DNA of 41,749 bases from Bacteroidota bacterium. Lineage in GTDB: Bacteria > Bacteroidota > Bacteroidia > AKYH767-A > OLB10. Below are positions 7,912-16,071 of this stretch, one piece after another (positions within the stretch are counted from its first letter, which is position 1; each line of letters opens with the position of its first letter). The stretch spans positions 1 through 41,749 of the forward strand of contig JAKPPP010000369.1 in assembly GCA_029547265.1 (NCBI GenBank), in the 5' to 3' direction. Position numbers and translations under genes: made by a program. The notes below the pieces were generated by a model that was given only the letters and a program-made list of their open reading frames with translations, was not told the DNA's origin and did not search any database.

Positions 7912-8721
7912 TTAATGCTTATCGAAATAATTATACACGGGGTCAAATACATCATAAGTATCTAAGATTTCTAAACCGACAGAAATAGCAGGCCCACAAA
8001 CTGGAATAAAGTTACAACCAAATATTAATCCAGCACCTATTAATTCCGCATAATCCGAATTATTATGTTCACTGTATGCAAACTCGCCAACTGCAGAAAG
8101 TGCACCTAATCCAGCAGCTCCATAACCTAATACTTTAGAAATTTTGGCGGTTTTTGACAATACATCTGCGGCTTCTCCTTCAATTCGTGCCATATCACGA
8201 TAGCCATATTTGGGTACAATTTCAGAGGATGAAGCAGCAGCATTTTCTACTGTTTCCAAGCCTAGTTCAATATAAAATGATGTGTTCCCAATTTGCTCTA
8301 ATAATTCACCAAAATCATCATCAGAGATTTCCCTTGTTCCCTCTCTATTAATAAATTCTGTGTAGGCTAAATCTCCCTTTTCATTTAAATGCGAAACTAA
8401 GTCGACTGTGCTTCCTTCATCTTTACTTCTATAAAGCTCTTTCCCGTTATTATCAACTATTACTATATCATCTCGTTCATCTTCGTACAACCCAAATTTA
8501 TCAAAAAATCTGATTGGGTTATTGAAGCCATATTTATAGGGAGTTAAATTAGGGGTCAATTCTTGTAATGGATCTTGCATAAACCAACGGCAAGTAGCAG
8601 GGTCATATTGACGCGCACCGAAATCATAAAGGTTCAAATCAAATTCAGGCTGAAATTCTTGTGAACTAAATTTATAATTATTTGCGGGATTAGCTCTCCC
8701 CCTACTTGTCTCCCATAACAT
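7912..8721 (-). CDS. N-terminally truncated Rhs protein (core plus toxin-like tip 1)
   Basis: RHS repeat-associated core end: YYPFGMLWETSRG, NNYKFSSQEFQ, LNLYDFGARQYDPATCRW, QDPLQELTPNL, YKYGFNNPIRFFD. The reading frame stays Rhs-like upstream of the ATG to 8784 (GAIQVTSSLIEQNDYYPFG) and then meets a stop, with no Rhs coding in any frame beyond. So the YD-repeat shell and any secretion signal are lost and this is a remnant. After the linker EDERDDIVIVDNNG the tip carries a basic helix, then a glycine-rich hydrophobic hairpin (GYGAAGLGALSAVG, GAGLIFGCNFIPVCGPAI) and ends YDVFDPVYNYFDKH. No nuclease motif is seen. Confidence 0.75.
   Translation of the reverse strand: MLWETSRGRANPANNYKFSSQEFQPEFDLNLYDFGARQYDPATCRWFMQDPLQELTPNLTPYKYGFNNPIRFFDKFGLYEDERDDIVIVDNNGKELYRSKDEGSTVDLVSHLNEKGDLAYTEFINREGTREISDDDFGELLEQIGNTSFYIELGLETVENAAASSSEIVPKYGYRDMARIEGEAADVLSKTAKISKVLGYGAAGLGALSAVGEFAYSEHNNSDYAELIGAGLIFGCNFIPVCGPAISVGLEILDTYDVFDPVYNYFDKH
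8354..8561 (-). repeat. Rhs core/linker direct duplication, copy 1
   Basis: Parent copy of the 208-bp segment found again at 7111-7318. Here it is embedded in a longer Rhs core, which suggests that this is the source copy. Confidence 0.85.
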
Positions 8722-9015
8722 TCCAAAAGGATAATAATCATTTTGCTCTATTAATGAAGAAGTAACTTGAATTGCACCATCATTTCAATATTAACCGTTT
8801 ATAAGTGCTTAACTCCCGATTAAGTCAAATAATTTTCGTAATTTTAATTTGGGAGGGGACTAGTCATTCCCACAATTCTTACCAACCAAAAAACACCCAT
8901 CAAAACATCCTTGCCTATATGGATTTTGCATTTATGGACTAACTTCTTCTTATCAGCCCATCATCTAGCCTCATTTCGACTAAATCAAAGTCAACTATAT
9001 GATGTCTTTACCCAA

Positions 9016-9045
9016 TAAAAAAATCCCGCTTTTCGGCGGGATTTT
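9016..9045 (-). terminator. Terminator of the small lipoprotein gene
   Basis: AAAATCCCGC (9020-9029) pairs with GCGGGATTTT (9036-9045) around a six-base loop. A-rich and T-rich flanks let it work in both directions. It lies 20 nt past the stop of the minus-strand gene at 9066. Confidence 0.75.
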
Positions 9046-9065
9046 CTATTTTATTTAAGGTCTTA

Positions 9066-9413
9066 TTACTTCAAAACCACTGTTTTACGAATTTCTTCCG
9101 ACTGCTCTAAGCGGATATAATCCTTAGCAGAAAGTGCGTCTTTGCTGATTTCAACATTTAAAACTGCCTCCCATTCAAATTCGAAGAAAGCTTCTCCCGT
9201 ACCGGCAGAGAACTGCTCTTGGTATAGGTCGGCGCGTACCCCCGTTTGGGCATTTACAACGCTATCCTGGCGTAAAATCACCTTGGCTCCTGCAACAGGA
9301 TCCCCAAGAGAGTCAACTACAGTAATAACAGCTTTGCATGGCTTAGTCTTTTTACAAGAGGAAGCAGTAACTGCCGTGATGGCAATAAGTAAGATGAAGG
9401 CGTATCGTAACAT
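9066..9413 (-). CDS. Small lipoprotein with carboxypeptidase-regulatory-like fold
   Basis: A 115-residue protein with a signal peptide ending TASSC, a relaxed lipobox usual in this phylum, followed by KKTKPC. The mature part reads like a single beta-sandwich of the transthyretin/CarboxypepD_reg type: AVITVVDSLGDPVAGAKVILRQ, then alternating strands to the C-terminus. No catalytic motif. Probably an outer-membrane or periplasmic lipoprotein of unknown function. Divergent from the cyclophilin gene with 124 nt between starts. Confidence 0.75.
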   Translation of the reverse strand: MLRYAFILLIAITAVTASSCKKTKPCKAVITVVDSLGDPVAGAKVILRQDSVVNAQTGVRADLYQEQFSAGTGEAFFEFEWEAVLNVEISKDALSAKDYIRLEQSEEIRKTVVLK

Positions 9414-9537
9414 GGTTAATAATTCTGGGTTTTATACGTTCTCTAAAGAGAAATTGTTCGAATTTAGTTATAATTGCACATATAGGAGGTCGAAAACTTC
9501 CGTAAACTTGCATCTCCAAAAATAAACAATTCTTGTT

Positions 9538-10227
9538 ATGAAGAAAACAAGCCTGATAATTAGTCTTATCTGCCTGCTTTTTGCGGGCCAAACGGCATTT
9601 GCACAAAAAACTGATTCTAAAGATAAAAAACCTAAGATGGAAAAGGAATACCTGGTGGAAATCACCACTGATCTCGGTAAAATGAAGATCAAACTTTATA
9701 ACCAAACCCCTAAACACCGCGATAATTTCGTGAAATTGGTGGGCGAAGGCTTTTATGATAGCACATTGTTTCATCGCGTAATCAAAGGATTTATGATTCA
9801 AGGAGGCGATCCTGATTCTAAAAAAGCGGCTCCAGGACAAATGCTTGGCGGTGGCGACGTAGGATACCGTATCCCGGCCGAATTCGTTGATACCTTATTC
9901 CACAAAAAAGGAGTTTTGGCGGCAGCTCGCGATAATAACCCTGAAATGGCTTCCAGCGGTTGCCAGTTTTATATCGTACAAGGCCGTGTTATGAACGCTA
10001 ACGAAATAGCTAGCGCAGAAGCTCGCATGGGCAAGAAATTCACAGAAGCTCAAAAACAAGCTTACTCAACAGTTGGAGGTTCTCCTTGGCTCGACGGACA
10101 ATACACCGTATTTGGCGAAGTTGTTGAAGGATTAGATGTCCTTGATAAAATTGCGGCTGTACCTACAGCTCCCGGCGATCGTCCGTTGGCAGATGTTCGC
10201 ATGACGATTAAATTAGTAGATAAATAG
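9538..10227 (+). CDS. Secreted cyclophilin-type peptidyl-prolyl isomerase
   Basis: The 229-residue protein has a clear Sec signal peptide ending TAFAQ near residue 23. The cyclophilin domain follows: TDLGKMKIKLYNQTPKHRDNFVKL, the active-site run FYDSTLFHRVIKGFMIQGGDP, FYIVQG, and VFGEVVEGLDVLDKIA. An insert of about 30 residues (NANEIASAEARMGKK) after FYIVQG is common in Bacteroidota members. It probably folds periplasmic proteins. pheS starts 37 nt downstream and may be read from the same transcript. Confidence 0.93.
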   Translation: MKKTSLIISLICLLFAGQTAFAQKTDSKDKKPKMEKEYLVEITTDLGKMKIKLYNQTPKHRDNFVKLVGEGFYDSTLFHRVIKGFMIQGGDPDSKKAAPGQMLGGGDVGYRIPAEFVDTLFHKKGVLAAARDNNPEMASSGCQFYIVQGRVMNANEIASAEARMGKKFTEAQKQAYSTVGGSPWLDGQYTVFGEVVEGLDVLDKIAAVPTAPGDRPLADVRMTIKLVDK

Positions 10228-10264
10228 TATGCGGCGATGATCATCGCAGCTTAATTATATTACA

Positions 10265-11308
10265 ATGTTCGAGAAGATTAAATCATTGATAAATGAAATT
10301 GACGGATTCACTCCTAATGTAAAGGATGAATTAGAGCAATTTCGTGTTCAATACCTTGGAAAGAAAGGAGTGCTGGGCGATTTGTTTGCGCAGATGAAAG
10401 AAGTAGCTGCCGAAGACCGTAAAGAATTTGGCCGCTTAGTGAATGAGCTGAAAAATAAAGCTGAAGAAAAAGTAAATCTCTTTCGTGAGAAGTTTGAAGA
10501 ACAGCCTGCCGATACATCTGCTGTTGGCGACTTAACATTACCGGGCGTTTCAAAAGCTCCGGGTAGCTTCCATCCTATCACGATTGTGAGAAATGAAATC
10601 AACAGAATATTTTCTCGGATAGGCTTCAACGTTAGTGATGGCCCAGAAGTGGAAGATGATTGGCATAATTTCTCTGCTCTTAACTTCCCTCCTGAACATC
10701 CGGCGCGTGATATGCAGGATACATTCTTTATCAACCTAGATCCCGATAAAGAACATTACAACGGACAATTAGCGTTGCGTACGCATACTTCATCGGTACA
10801 AATCAGAGTACTCGACAATGAAAAACCACCGGTACGAACAATTTGTCCGGGACGCGTTTACCGCAACGAAGCTATCTCAGCCCGCGCACATTGTTTCTTC
10901 CATCAAGTAGAAGGATTTTATATCGACGAAGGAGTATCGTTCGCCGACTTAAAACAAACCCTTTTGTATTTCGCACAAGAAATGTTTGGAGCAGATACAA
11001 AAATCCGTTTACGCCCTTCTTACTTCCCCTTCACTGAACCTTCTGCTGAAATGGACATAAGTTGTACCATCTGCAAAGGCGAAGGCTGTAACGTTTGTAA
11101 ACATACAGGATGGGTAGAAATTTTAGGATGCGGAATGATCGATCCTGCCGTTCTTGAAAATTGCAAAATCGACTCTAAGAAATATACAGGATTTGCATTC
11201 GGCATGGGAATAGAACGTATCACCATGCTAAAATACACCGTAAAAGATTTACGCATCTTCTCCGAAAATGATGTCAGGTTCTTACGACATTTTCAAGGAG
11301 TGAATTGA
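10265..11308 (+). CDS. pheS: Phenylalanine--tRNA ligase alpha subunit
   Basis: Charges tRNA-Phe together with PheT. The 347 residues include the N-terminal coiled-coil helix pair (to about 90, with YLGKKGVLGDLF), the class II motif 2 region (YRNEAISARAHCFFHQVEGFYID) and motif 3 (GFAFGMGIERITMLKY). A cysteine cluster CTICKGEGCNVC precedes GWVEILGCGM, as in many bacterial PheS. pheT is not adjacent, so the two subunits are encoded apart. A strong terminator follows. Confidence 0.97.
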   Translation: MFEKIKSLINEIDGFTPNVKDELEQFRVQYLGKKGVLGDLFAQMKEVAAEDRKEFGRLVNELKNKAEEKVNLFREKFEEQPADTSAVGDLTLPGVSKAPGSFHPITIVRNEINRIFSRIGFNVSDGPEVEDDWHNFSALNFPPEHPARDMQDTFFINLDPDKEHYNGQLALRTHTSSVQIRVLDNEKPPVRTICPGRVYRNEAISARAHCFFHQVEGFYIDEGVSFADLKQTLLYFAQEMFGADTKIRLRPSYFPFTEPSAEMDISCTICKGEGCNVCKHTGWVEILGCGMIDPAVLENCKIDSKKYTGFAFGMGIERITMLKYTVKDLRIFSENDVRFLRHFQGVN

Positions 11309-11325
11309 AGATAAATTTATTTATT

Positions 11326-11365
11326 AAAGAGGCTGCATAATCTAATTTGCAGCCTCTTTTTTTTT
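11326..11365 (+). terminator. pheS rho-independent terminator
   Basis: AAAGAGGCTGCA (11326-11337) pairs perfectly with TGCAGCCTCTTT (11348-11359), followed by a run of T. A textbook terminator 17 nt past the stop. Confidence 0.92.
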
Positions 11366-11538
11366 ACTATCATAATGAAGAACTGAACAAAATTATCCCC
11401 TGACGATATCTGTCAGTGTAAGCCTCAAAAATTTTAAATTATTTCCCAACTAAAATCTCGCCTTTCGCTTCGCGCAACCTTAAACCCTAAACTATCTCCG
11501 AAATACCAAACTTTAACGCAATCCTCGAACCCCAAGCC

Positions 11539-11582
11539 GGCTTCGCCGAACTAAGAACCATGAACTATGAACTATAAACCTT
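11539..11582 (-). repeat. Heptanucleotide array, family B, copy 1, with mini-hairpin
   Basis: Five 7-bp units (plus strand GAACTAA, GAACCAT, GAACTAT, GAACTAT, AAACCTT) at 11548-11582 touch the stop codon of the protease gene. They are preceded by CGGCTTCGCCG, a short stem-loop. The 15-bp GGCTTCGCCGAACTA here recurs exactly at 32513-32527. Function unknown. Confidence 0.8.
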
Positions 11583-13289
11583 TCATCTCTTCGACGTCGG
11601 CTTCCCAATCACTTTATACTGCCCTTCTCCTTTTAAAATGGAATTATACAAAGTAGGATTTGATAGTACGTTTAATGACTGTAATAATACATCATCATTT
11701 TTCATCATGTATGTATAGCGGCCTTTTTGGAAATAATATCTTCCAACAATTTCTTTCGCAAGCATCTTTTTAATTTCTTCTTTGGATGCTAATAGATCTT
11801 CCGATTTATTGTGCTTTAATTTAGCTCCCAGTCGGTCGATTTCTGTCCCTGCACTTGCATAATATTTATCATGCTTCGTAGTCTCTACTAAATCGGCAAA
11901 GGCTAATTCTGTTTGTGTGCTGTAGTCGTAGTTTTTACCATCTAAGAATTTCACGAAATCACGAAAGTCGTCTTCACTGATTTTAAATTCTCCGGTTGAA
12001 TCAATCGTTGCATGTTTGGTTCTGTAATAAGATGCATAATCGAAGATTAACATTTTGCGATATAAACTTTTCGCAACATTGCCTGTATCTTTTGCATTAA
12101 CCATCACATCAGGATAAACAGCACTTCCATCGTAAACTGTTCTTCCGTTTTTTGTTTTAAACACTTTGATCGATGAATCCGCTACTTCTTCAAATGAACC
12201 GCCTTCATCGGTATTGTGAGTGTAGATTTTCGTTTGCACACATCTTCCGCTGGCAGTAAAATATTTCGCTACCGTGAGCTTCATCTGGCAGTTATATGTC
12301 AAGTTACGCGTTTGTTGCACTAAGCCCTTTCCGTAACTACGCTGACCCACCACTACTCCGCGATCTACATCTTGAAAGTTTCCTGCAGTAATTTCACTCG
12401 CAGAGGCAGAATTTTTATCGACTAATACCGCAACACGAATTTTATTATCGATTGGTTCTACTTTCGTTTCGTAAACATTATTCGATCCCGCAATCTTTCC
12501 TTTTTGTGTAACAAGCAATTGTCCTTTGTCGATAAACAAATTCAAAATATTCACCGACTCTTCTAATAATCCTCCACCATTACCGCGTAAGTCGAAAACC
12601 AACGAAGTCATATTCGGATTTGTCTTTTTCAAATCAACTAATGCATCATGCATTTCGTTATAGCAGTTCTGCAAAAACTTATCGAGTTTAATATAACCTG
12701 TAGAATCATTTATCATTCCGTAGTAAGGAACGTTCTTCACTTTTATCTCTTCGCGAACTAATTTCTTCTCTAACGGTTGCGCCTCACCGACACGAGCTAA
12801 AGTAAGTTTGATGGATGTACCACTTTGTCCTTTCATCAACTCATCCACTTGATCGGTAGTGAGTCCTTTGAGCGATCGTCCGTTAGCGCTAAGGATAACA
12901 TCACCGGCACGGATATCTGCTTTCTGCGCAGCATAACCTTCGTAAACATCGAAGACCATTACACTATCACCAACTCTGAAAGATGTCACACCAATGCCAC
13001 CATAATCGGCACTCACATGCTCAATGCGATAATCTTCAATCTCCGATTCAGTATAGTAATTTGTATATGGATCGAGCGTCTTTAACATACCATCGACACC
13101 CGTTTTCAATAACTTACCGGGATTGATATCATCAACATAATACGTGTTTACTTCACGGTAAACATCGGCAAACAACTCAAGCTGTTTCCCGATTTGAAAA
13201 TAATCTTCGCCGAATCCCCAGCTCATTACGCAAAAAGGGATTAACATCAGCACTATTAAACTACGACGGTGAAAGGATTTTAACTTCAT
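11583..13289 (-). CDS. S41 family C-terminal processing peptidase (CtpA/Prc type)
   Basis: Periplasmic serine protease that recognises C-terminal tails. 568 residues from the ATG at 13289; a TTG 10 codons upstream lies inside the -7 box, so it is rejected. Order: signal anchor (SLIVLMLIPFCVMSWGF), helical part with VYREVNTYYVDD, PDZ domain (YGGIGVTSFRVGDSVMVFD to GDVILSANGRSLKG), then the S41 fold with FDLRGNGGGLLEESV, catalytic Ser in NSASASEI and Lys in RSYGKGLVQ. A C-terminal extension of about 200 residues follows, typical of Bacteroidota members. It is transcribed from its own promoter and convergent with pheS. Confidence 0.93.
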   Translation of the reverse strand: MKLKSFHRRSLIVLMLIPFCVMSWGFGEDYFQIGKQLELFADVYREVNTYYVDDINPGKLLKTGVDGMLKTLDPYTNYYTESEIEDYRIEHVSADYGGIGVTSFRVGDSVMVFDVYEGYAAQKADIRAGDVILSANGRSLKGLTTDQVDELMKGQSGTSIKLTLARVGEAQPLEKKLVREEIKVKNVPYYGMINDSTGYIKLDKFLQNCYNEMHDALVDLKKTNPNMTSLVFDLRGNGGGLLEESVNILNLFIDKGQLLVTQKGKIAGSNNVYETKVEPIDNKIRVAVLVDKNSASASEITAGNFQDVDRGVVVGQRSYGKGLVQQTRNLTYNCQMKLTVAKYFTASGRCVQTKIYTHNTDEGGSFEEVADSSIKVFKTKNGRTVYDGSAVYPDVMVNAKDTGNVAKSLYRKMLIFDYASYYRTKHATIDSTGEFKISEDDFRDFVKFLDGKNYDYSTQTELAFADLVETTKHDKYYASAGTEIDRLGAKLKHNKSEDLLASKEEIKKMLAKEIVGRYYFQKGRYTYMMKNDDVLLQSLNVLSNPTLYNSILKGEGQYKVIGKPTSKR

Positions 13290-13316
13290 ATTCGCAAGGT
13301 GGGGGTTTGCCCTGCT

Positions 13317-13324
13317 CAAAGATA
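13317..13324 (-). promoter_or_regulatory. -7 box of the S41 peptidase gene
   Basis: Minus-strand TATCTTTG matches TAnnTTTG, 27 nt before the ATG at 13289. Its presence here supports that ATG over the upstream TTG. Confidence 0.5.
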
Positions 13325-13424
13325 TTATTTCAGATCAATTCAGCAGCATGAGGCCATAACGAATTATGAGGTTATTCATTGTTCAAAACATTGATTAACT
13401 TGGACCTCTTATTTACTACTCACA

Positions 13425-14456
13425 ATGAACATTTCAGGCTACCGTCAAATTGCTGCTGTTTCGGTAATTCTCATCCTAGGCTTGCTATTAGCCTGGTCAC
13501 TGAGCGGATTTTTAACTTCTTTTCTTTCGGCAATCATCTTTTATGTGATGCTTAAACCATTGATGCGCAACCTCATCGTTAAACGAAAATGGAAGAAGTC
13601 ATGGGCTGCATTGGTGGTGATGCTCCTTTCTTTTGTGACGATATTACTTCCCTTCTGGGGATTATATCAGCTGATGTCGGAGAAGGTGTATTATGCAATC
13701 AACCATGGAAGCGATGTTATGCAGGGACTTCATCAAATGGATGATTTCATCTTCCGTAAAACAGGGCAAAAAATCTTGTCGGATGATACTTTGAAGAAAA
13801 TCCAAGAAACATTGGCATCTATCATCCCTCAACTACTAGGAGCAACTGCCTCTATCTTAGCGGATATCGGAATGCTGTACTTCATCTTGTATTACCTGTT
13901 AATCAATATTGGATCAACAGAAAAAACACTGCAGGAATTCCTTCCTGTAAGTGATGAAAATGCGCAACGATTCGCGGATGAATTAGGCTCAATGGTTAGC
14001 TCAAATGTAATGGGGGCGCCTTTGTTGGCTATTCTTCAGGGATTTTGCGCGGGACTAGGTTTTTGGATTTTCGGACTCGATGAACCTTGGTTTTGGGGAG
14101 TTATCTGCGGATTCATGTCGTTTTTGCCTGTTGTTGGAACCGCCATGGTTTGGATCCCGGCCGGTATTTACATGATTACCGCTAAAACAAATTGGCAAGG
14201 CAGCGGGATATTAATTTATGGCGCTGTTGTGATTACGAATATTGACAACGTTTTCCGCTTTTGGCTGCAGAAAAAATTCGCCGATGTTCATCCGCTGGTA
14301 ACAGTTTTAGGAGTGATTATCGGATTAAATTGGTTCGGTATTCCGGGTATCGTATTCGGACCGTTAGCTCTAAGCTACTTCTTGTTGATGGTAAAAATGT
14401 ATAAAGAAGAATACGGCGAAAAGAAACTGTTTAGAAGTTCTGATTCTCCTGAATAA
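13425..14456 (+). CDS. AI-2E family transporter (YdiK/PerM-like permease)
   Basis: The 343-residue polytopic membrane protein has about eight hydrophobic segments: two at the N-terminus, a soluble-looking loop around residues 85-130, then several more. The family signatures are the Gly/Pro-rich GFMSFLPVVGTAMVWIPAGIYM and the C-terminal HPLVTVLGVIIGLNWFGIPGIVFGP. The family includes the AI-2 exporter TqsA and Na+/H+ antiporters, so the substrate is not known. Monocistronic: divergent from the protease and separated from the sigma factor by a shared terminator. Confidence 0.9.
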   Translation: MNISGYRQIAAVSVILILGLLLAWSLSGFLTSFLSAIIFYVMLKPLMRNLIVKRKWKKSWAALVVMLLSFVTILLPFWGLYQLMSEKVYYAINHGSDVMQGLHQMDDFIFRKTGQKILSDDTLKKIQETLASIIPQLLGATASILADIGMLYFILYYLLINIGSTEKTLQEFLPVSDENAQRFADELGSMVSSNVMGAPLLAILQGFCAGLGFWIFGLDEPWFWGVICGFMSFLPVVGTAMVWIPAGIYMITAKTNWQGSGILIYGAVVITNIDNVFRFWLQKKFADVHPLVTVLGVIIGLNWFGIPGIVFGPLALSYFLLMVKMYKEEYGEKKLFRSSDSPE

Positions 14457-14461
14457 AACGC

Positions 14462-14494
14462 AAAAGGCTCCGCAAAATTATTGCGGAGCCTTTT
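14462..14494. terminator. Bidirectional terminator between permease and sigma factor
   Basis: AAAAGGCTCCGCAA (14462-14475) pairs perfectly with TTGCGGAGCCTTTT (14481-14494) around AATTA. The gene ends at 14456 and 14519 converge on it. Confidence 0.9.
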
Positions 14495-14518
14495 AGCAAC
14501 CTTTAAACCTCTATTTTT

Positions 14519-15046
14519 TTATCCAACAGAATATCCGAAACGAGTACCGTAATCCTTCAAACTCGATTTCAGTTTCTGACGTGCTACGTGAATACGAATT
14601 TTCACCGTTCCCAATGGAACCGATAAATATTCGGCAATCTCCTCGTATTTATAACCTTGATAACTCATCAAGAAAGGTGTTTTTAAATTATCACTTAAAG
14701 CATCAATCGCTTTGTGCATCTCTTTCATTAAAATTGCACGCTCCCCTTCGTTGCTTGCCGTAAATACCGATTGATTAATGTAAAATTGATTCTCGGTATC
14801 GTCGGTGAAAATGTTACCCTTCACCATTCTGCGATAGTTGTTGATGAAGATGTTTTTCATAATAGTATATAACCAACCCTTCAAGTTAGTGCCATCGGCA
14901 AACTTATCGTGGTTATTAAATGCCTTCAACATTGTTTCCTGAACCAAATCGTTTGCATCTTCTGCATCTTGAGTCAGTTTTAAAGCATACCCCCTCAAAG
15001 GACGGTATTGATCTTTTACTCGGTGGTTAAATTCGACTTGTGTCAT
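14519..15046 (-). CDS. ECF-type RNA polymerase sigma factor
   Basis: 175 residues with sigma region 2 (LTQDAEDANDLVQETMLKAF, then LKGWLYTIMKNIFINNYRR) and region 4 (YKYEEIAEYLSVPLGTVKIRIHVARQKL, a helix-turn-helix). No anti-sigma factor gene is adjacent, which is unusual for ECF sigmas and suggests control at transcription. It is divergent from folE, and the MerR/B12 regulator, epimerase and photolyase lie nearby. In other bacteria CarH/LitR regulators work with an ECF sigma (LitS in Streptomyces), so a light-response role is inferred, not shown. Confidence 0.93.
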   Translation of the reverse strand: MTQVEFNHRVKDQYRPLRGYALKLTQDAEDANDLVQETMLKAFNNHDKFADGTNLKGWLYTIMKNIFINNYRRMVKGNIFTDDTENQFYINQSVFTASNEGERAILMKEMHKAIDALSDNLKTPFLMSYQGYKYEEIAEYLSVPLGTVKIRIHVARQKLKSSLKDYGTRFGYSVG

Positions 15047-15076
15047 TTTGTTTAATGTTTTGTCTTAAAAGCTGAA

Positions 15077-15108
15077 CAAATGTACATACAAGTTTTGATC
15101 TTTTGCAA
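15077..15108 (-). promoter_or_regulatory. Candidate sigma-factor gene promoter
   Basis: On the minus strand TTGC (15108-15105) is followed after 20 nt by TACATTTG (15084-15077), a full match to the -7 consensus TAnnTTTG at near-ideal spacing. It lies 30 nt before the start codon. One TGTTTAA copy (15115-15121) sits just upstream of it and another (15050-15056) just downstream. Confidence 0.55.
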
Positions 15109-15135
15109 GTATTTTGTTTAATCTTTCACAGATTT

Positions 15136-15259
15136 AGTTAAACAGTTATTTAATTGATTATCTAGCATTTAACTACTTTATTTAGAATCTAGACGGATAA
15201 TTGCCTCGAATAATACTGCCGATTATTGTTATAATCCAATGCCAAAATACTGTTTAACT
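15136..15259. promoter_or_regulatory. Inverted 11-bp repeat between sigma factor and folE
   Basis: AGTTAAACAGT at 15136-15146 and its exact reverse complement ACTGTTTAACT at 15249-15259 lie between the divergent start codons. The core TGTTTAA also appears at 15050-15056 and 15115-15121. A related CTGTTTTAATAACAG palindrome lies in front of the MerR gene (17017-17031). Candidate operators for a cluster regulator; binding not shown. Confidence 0.45.
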
Positions 15260-15328
15260 TTTTAATCCAATATTTTAAACACTTTTCCGACTTCCATGTT
15301 ATAACATTTATTAGACAAACGATCTGAC

Positions 15329-16012
15329 ATGATAAAGACCAACGGATTTTCTTTGAAAAACAGCAACGATTCTCTTCTTGATGATTTGCTACATAATTAC
15401 TCAAGCAATATTCAAACTCCTCTTCACGCTAGTGCATTTGCATTAACAACAGACGAAAAAATAGAAATCGTTGCCAAGCATATGCGCAGCATACTACATA
15501 CCCTAGGACTCGACTTAAACGACGAGAGTATTAAAGATACTCCTATGCGTGTGGCGAAAATGTATGTGAACGAAACGTTCAGTGGATTACTTCCTGAGAA
15601 CGAACCTTCGGTAACGAAATTTGATAACAATTATAAGTACAATCAAATGCTCGTTGAAAAAGACATTACTGTTTTTTCTACTTGCGAACATCATCTCGTT
15701 CCTATCTACGGGAAAGCGCATGTGGCTTACTTTTCTTCCGGCTCCGTAATCGGATTATCAAAGCTGAATAGAATTGTTGATTATTACAGCCGAAGACCAC
15801 AAGTGCAAGAGCGTTTAACGATTCAGATTTCTGAAGCGCTGAAAAAAGCATTGAACACAAAAGATGTTGCAGTTATCATCGATGCAAATCATATGTGCGT
15901 TGCATCTCGAGGAATACGCGACGTCAATAGCAGCACAATTACATCTGAATATTCAGGAAAGTTTTTAAATATGGAAGTAAGAAAAGAGTTCTTGTCGTAC
16001 TTAGGCAAGTAA
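15329..16012 (+). CDS. folE: GTP cyclohydrolase I
   Basis: Makes 7,8-dihydroneopterin triphosphate from GTP, the entry to folate and pterins. 227 residues. The zinc and catalytic residues are present in STCEHHLVPIYGKAHVAY and HMCVASRGI. An N-terminal tail of about 40 residues precedes the fold. It is divergent from the ECF sigma and convergent with the MerR regulator. In Pseudomonas and other bacteria a folE copy is part of the LitR light regulon next to photolyase, perhaps to supply the folate antenna; the same may apply here. Whether another folE exists elsewhere cannot be seen. Confidence 0.96.
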   Translation: MIKTNGFSLKNSNDSLLDDLLHNYSSNIQTPLHASAFALTTDEKIEIVAKHMRSILHTLGLDLNDESIKDTPMRVAKMYVNETFSGLLPENEPSVTKFDNNYKYNQMLVEKDITVFSTCEHHLVPIYGKAHVAYFSSGSVIGLSKLNRIVDYYSRRPQVQERLTIQISEALKKALNTKDVAVIIDANHMCVASRGIRDVNSSTITSEYSGKFLNMEVRKEFLSYLGK

Positions 16013-16026
16013 AAAATTTCACTCAT

Positions 16027-16058
16027 AAAAAAAGACCGTTGATTAACGGTCTTTTTTT
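16027..16058. terminator. Bidirectional terminator between folE and the MerR gene
   Basis: A perfect 14-bp stem (AAAAAAAGACCGTT with AACGGTCTTTTTTT) around GATT, with T tracts for both strands. Confidence 0.94.
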
Positions 16059-16071
16059 ATTTCTATTTTTC

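Noticed and set aside
8785..9015. Missing Rhs coding continued by frameshift
   Set aside because: All three frames on the minus strand carry stops and no Rhs-like or YD-repeat residues beyond 8784.
15081..15086. TGTACA as a regulator site at the sigma and 17.38-kb promoters
   Set aside because: The hexamer is present at 15081 and 17376, but also at the leuS start (39815), and a hexamer is expected by chance every few kb.
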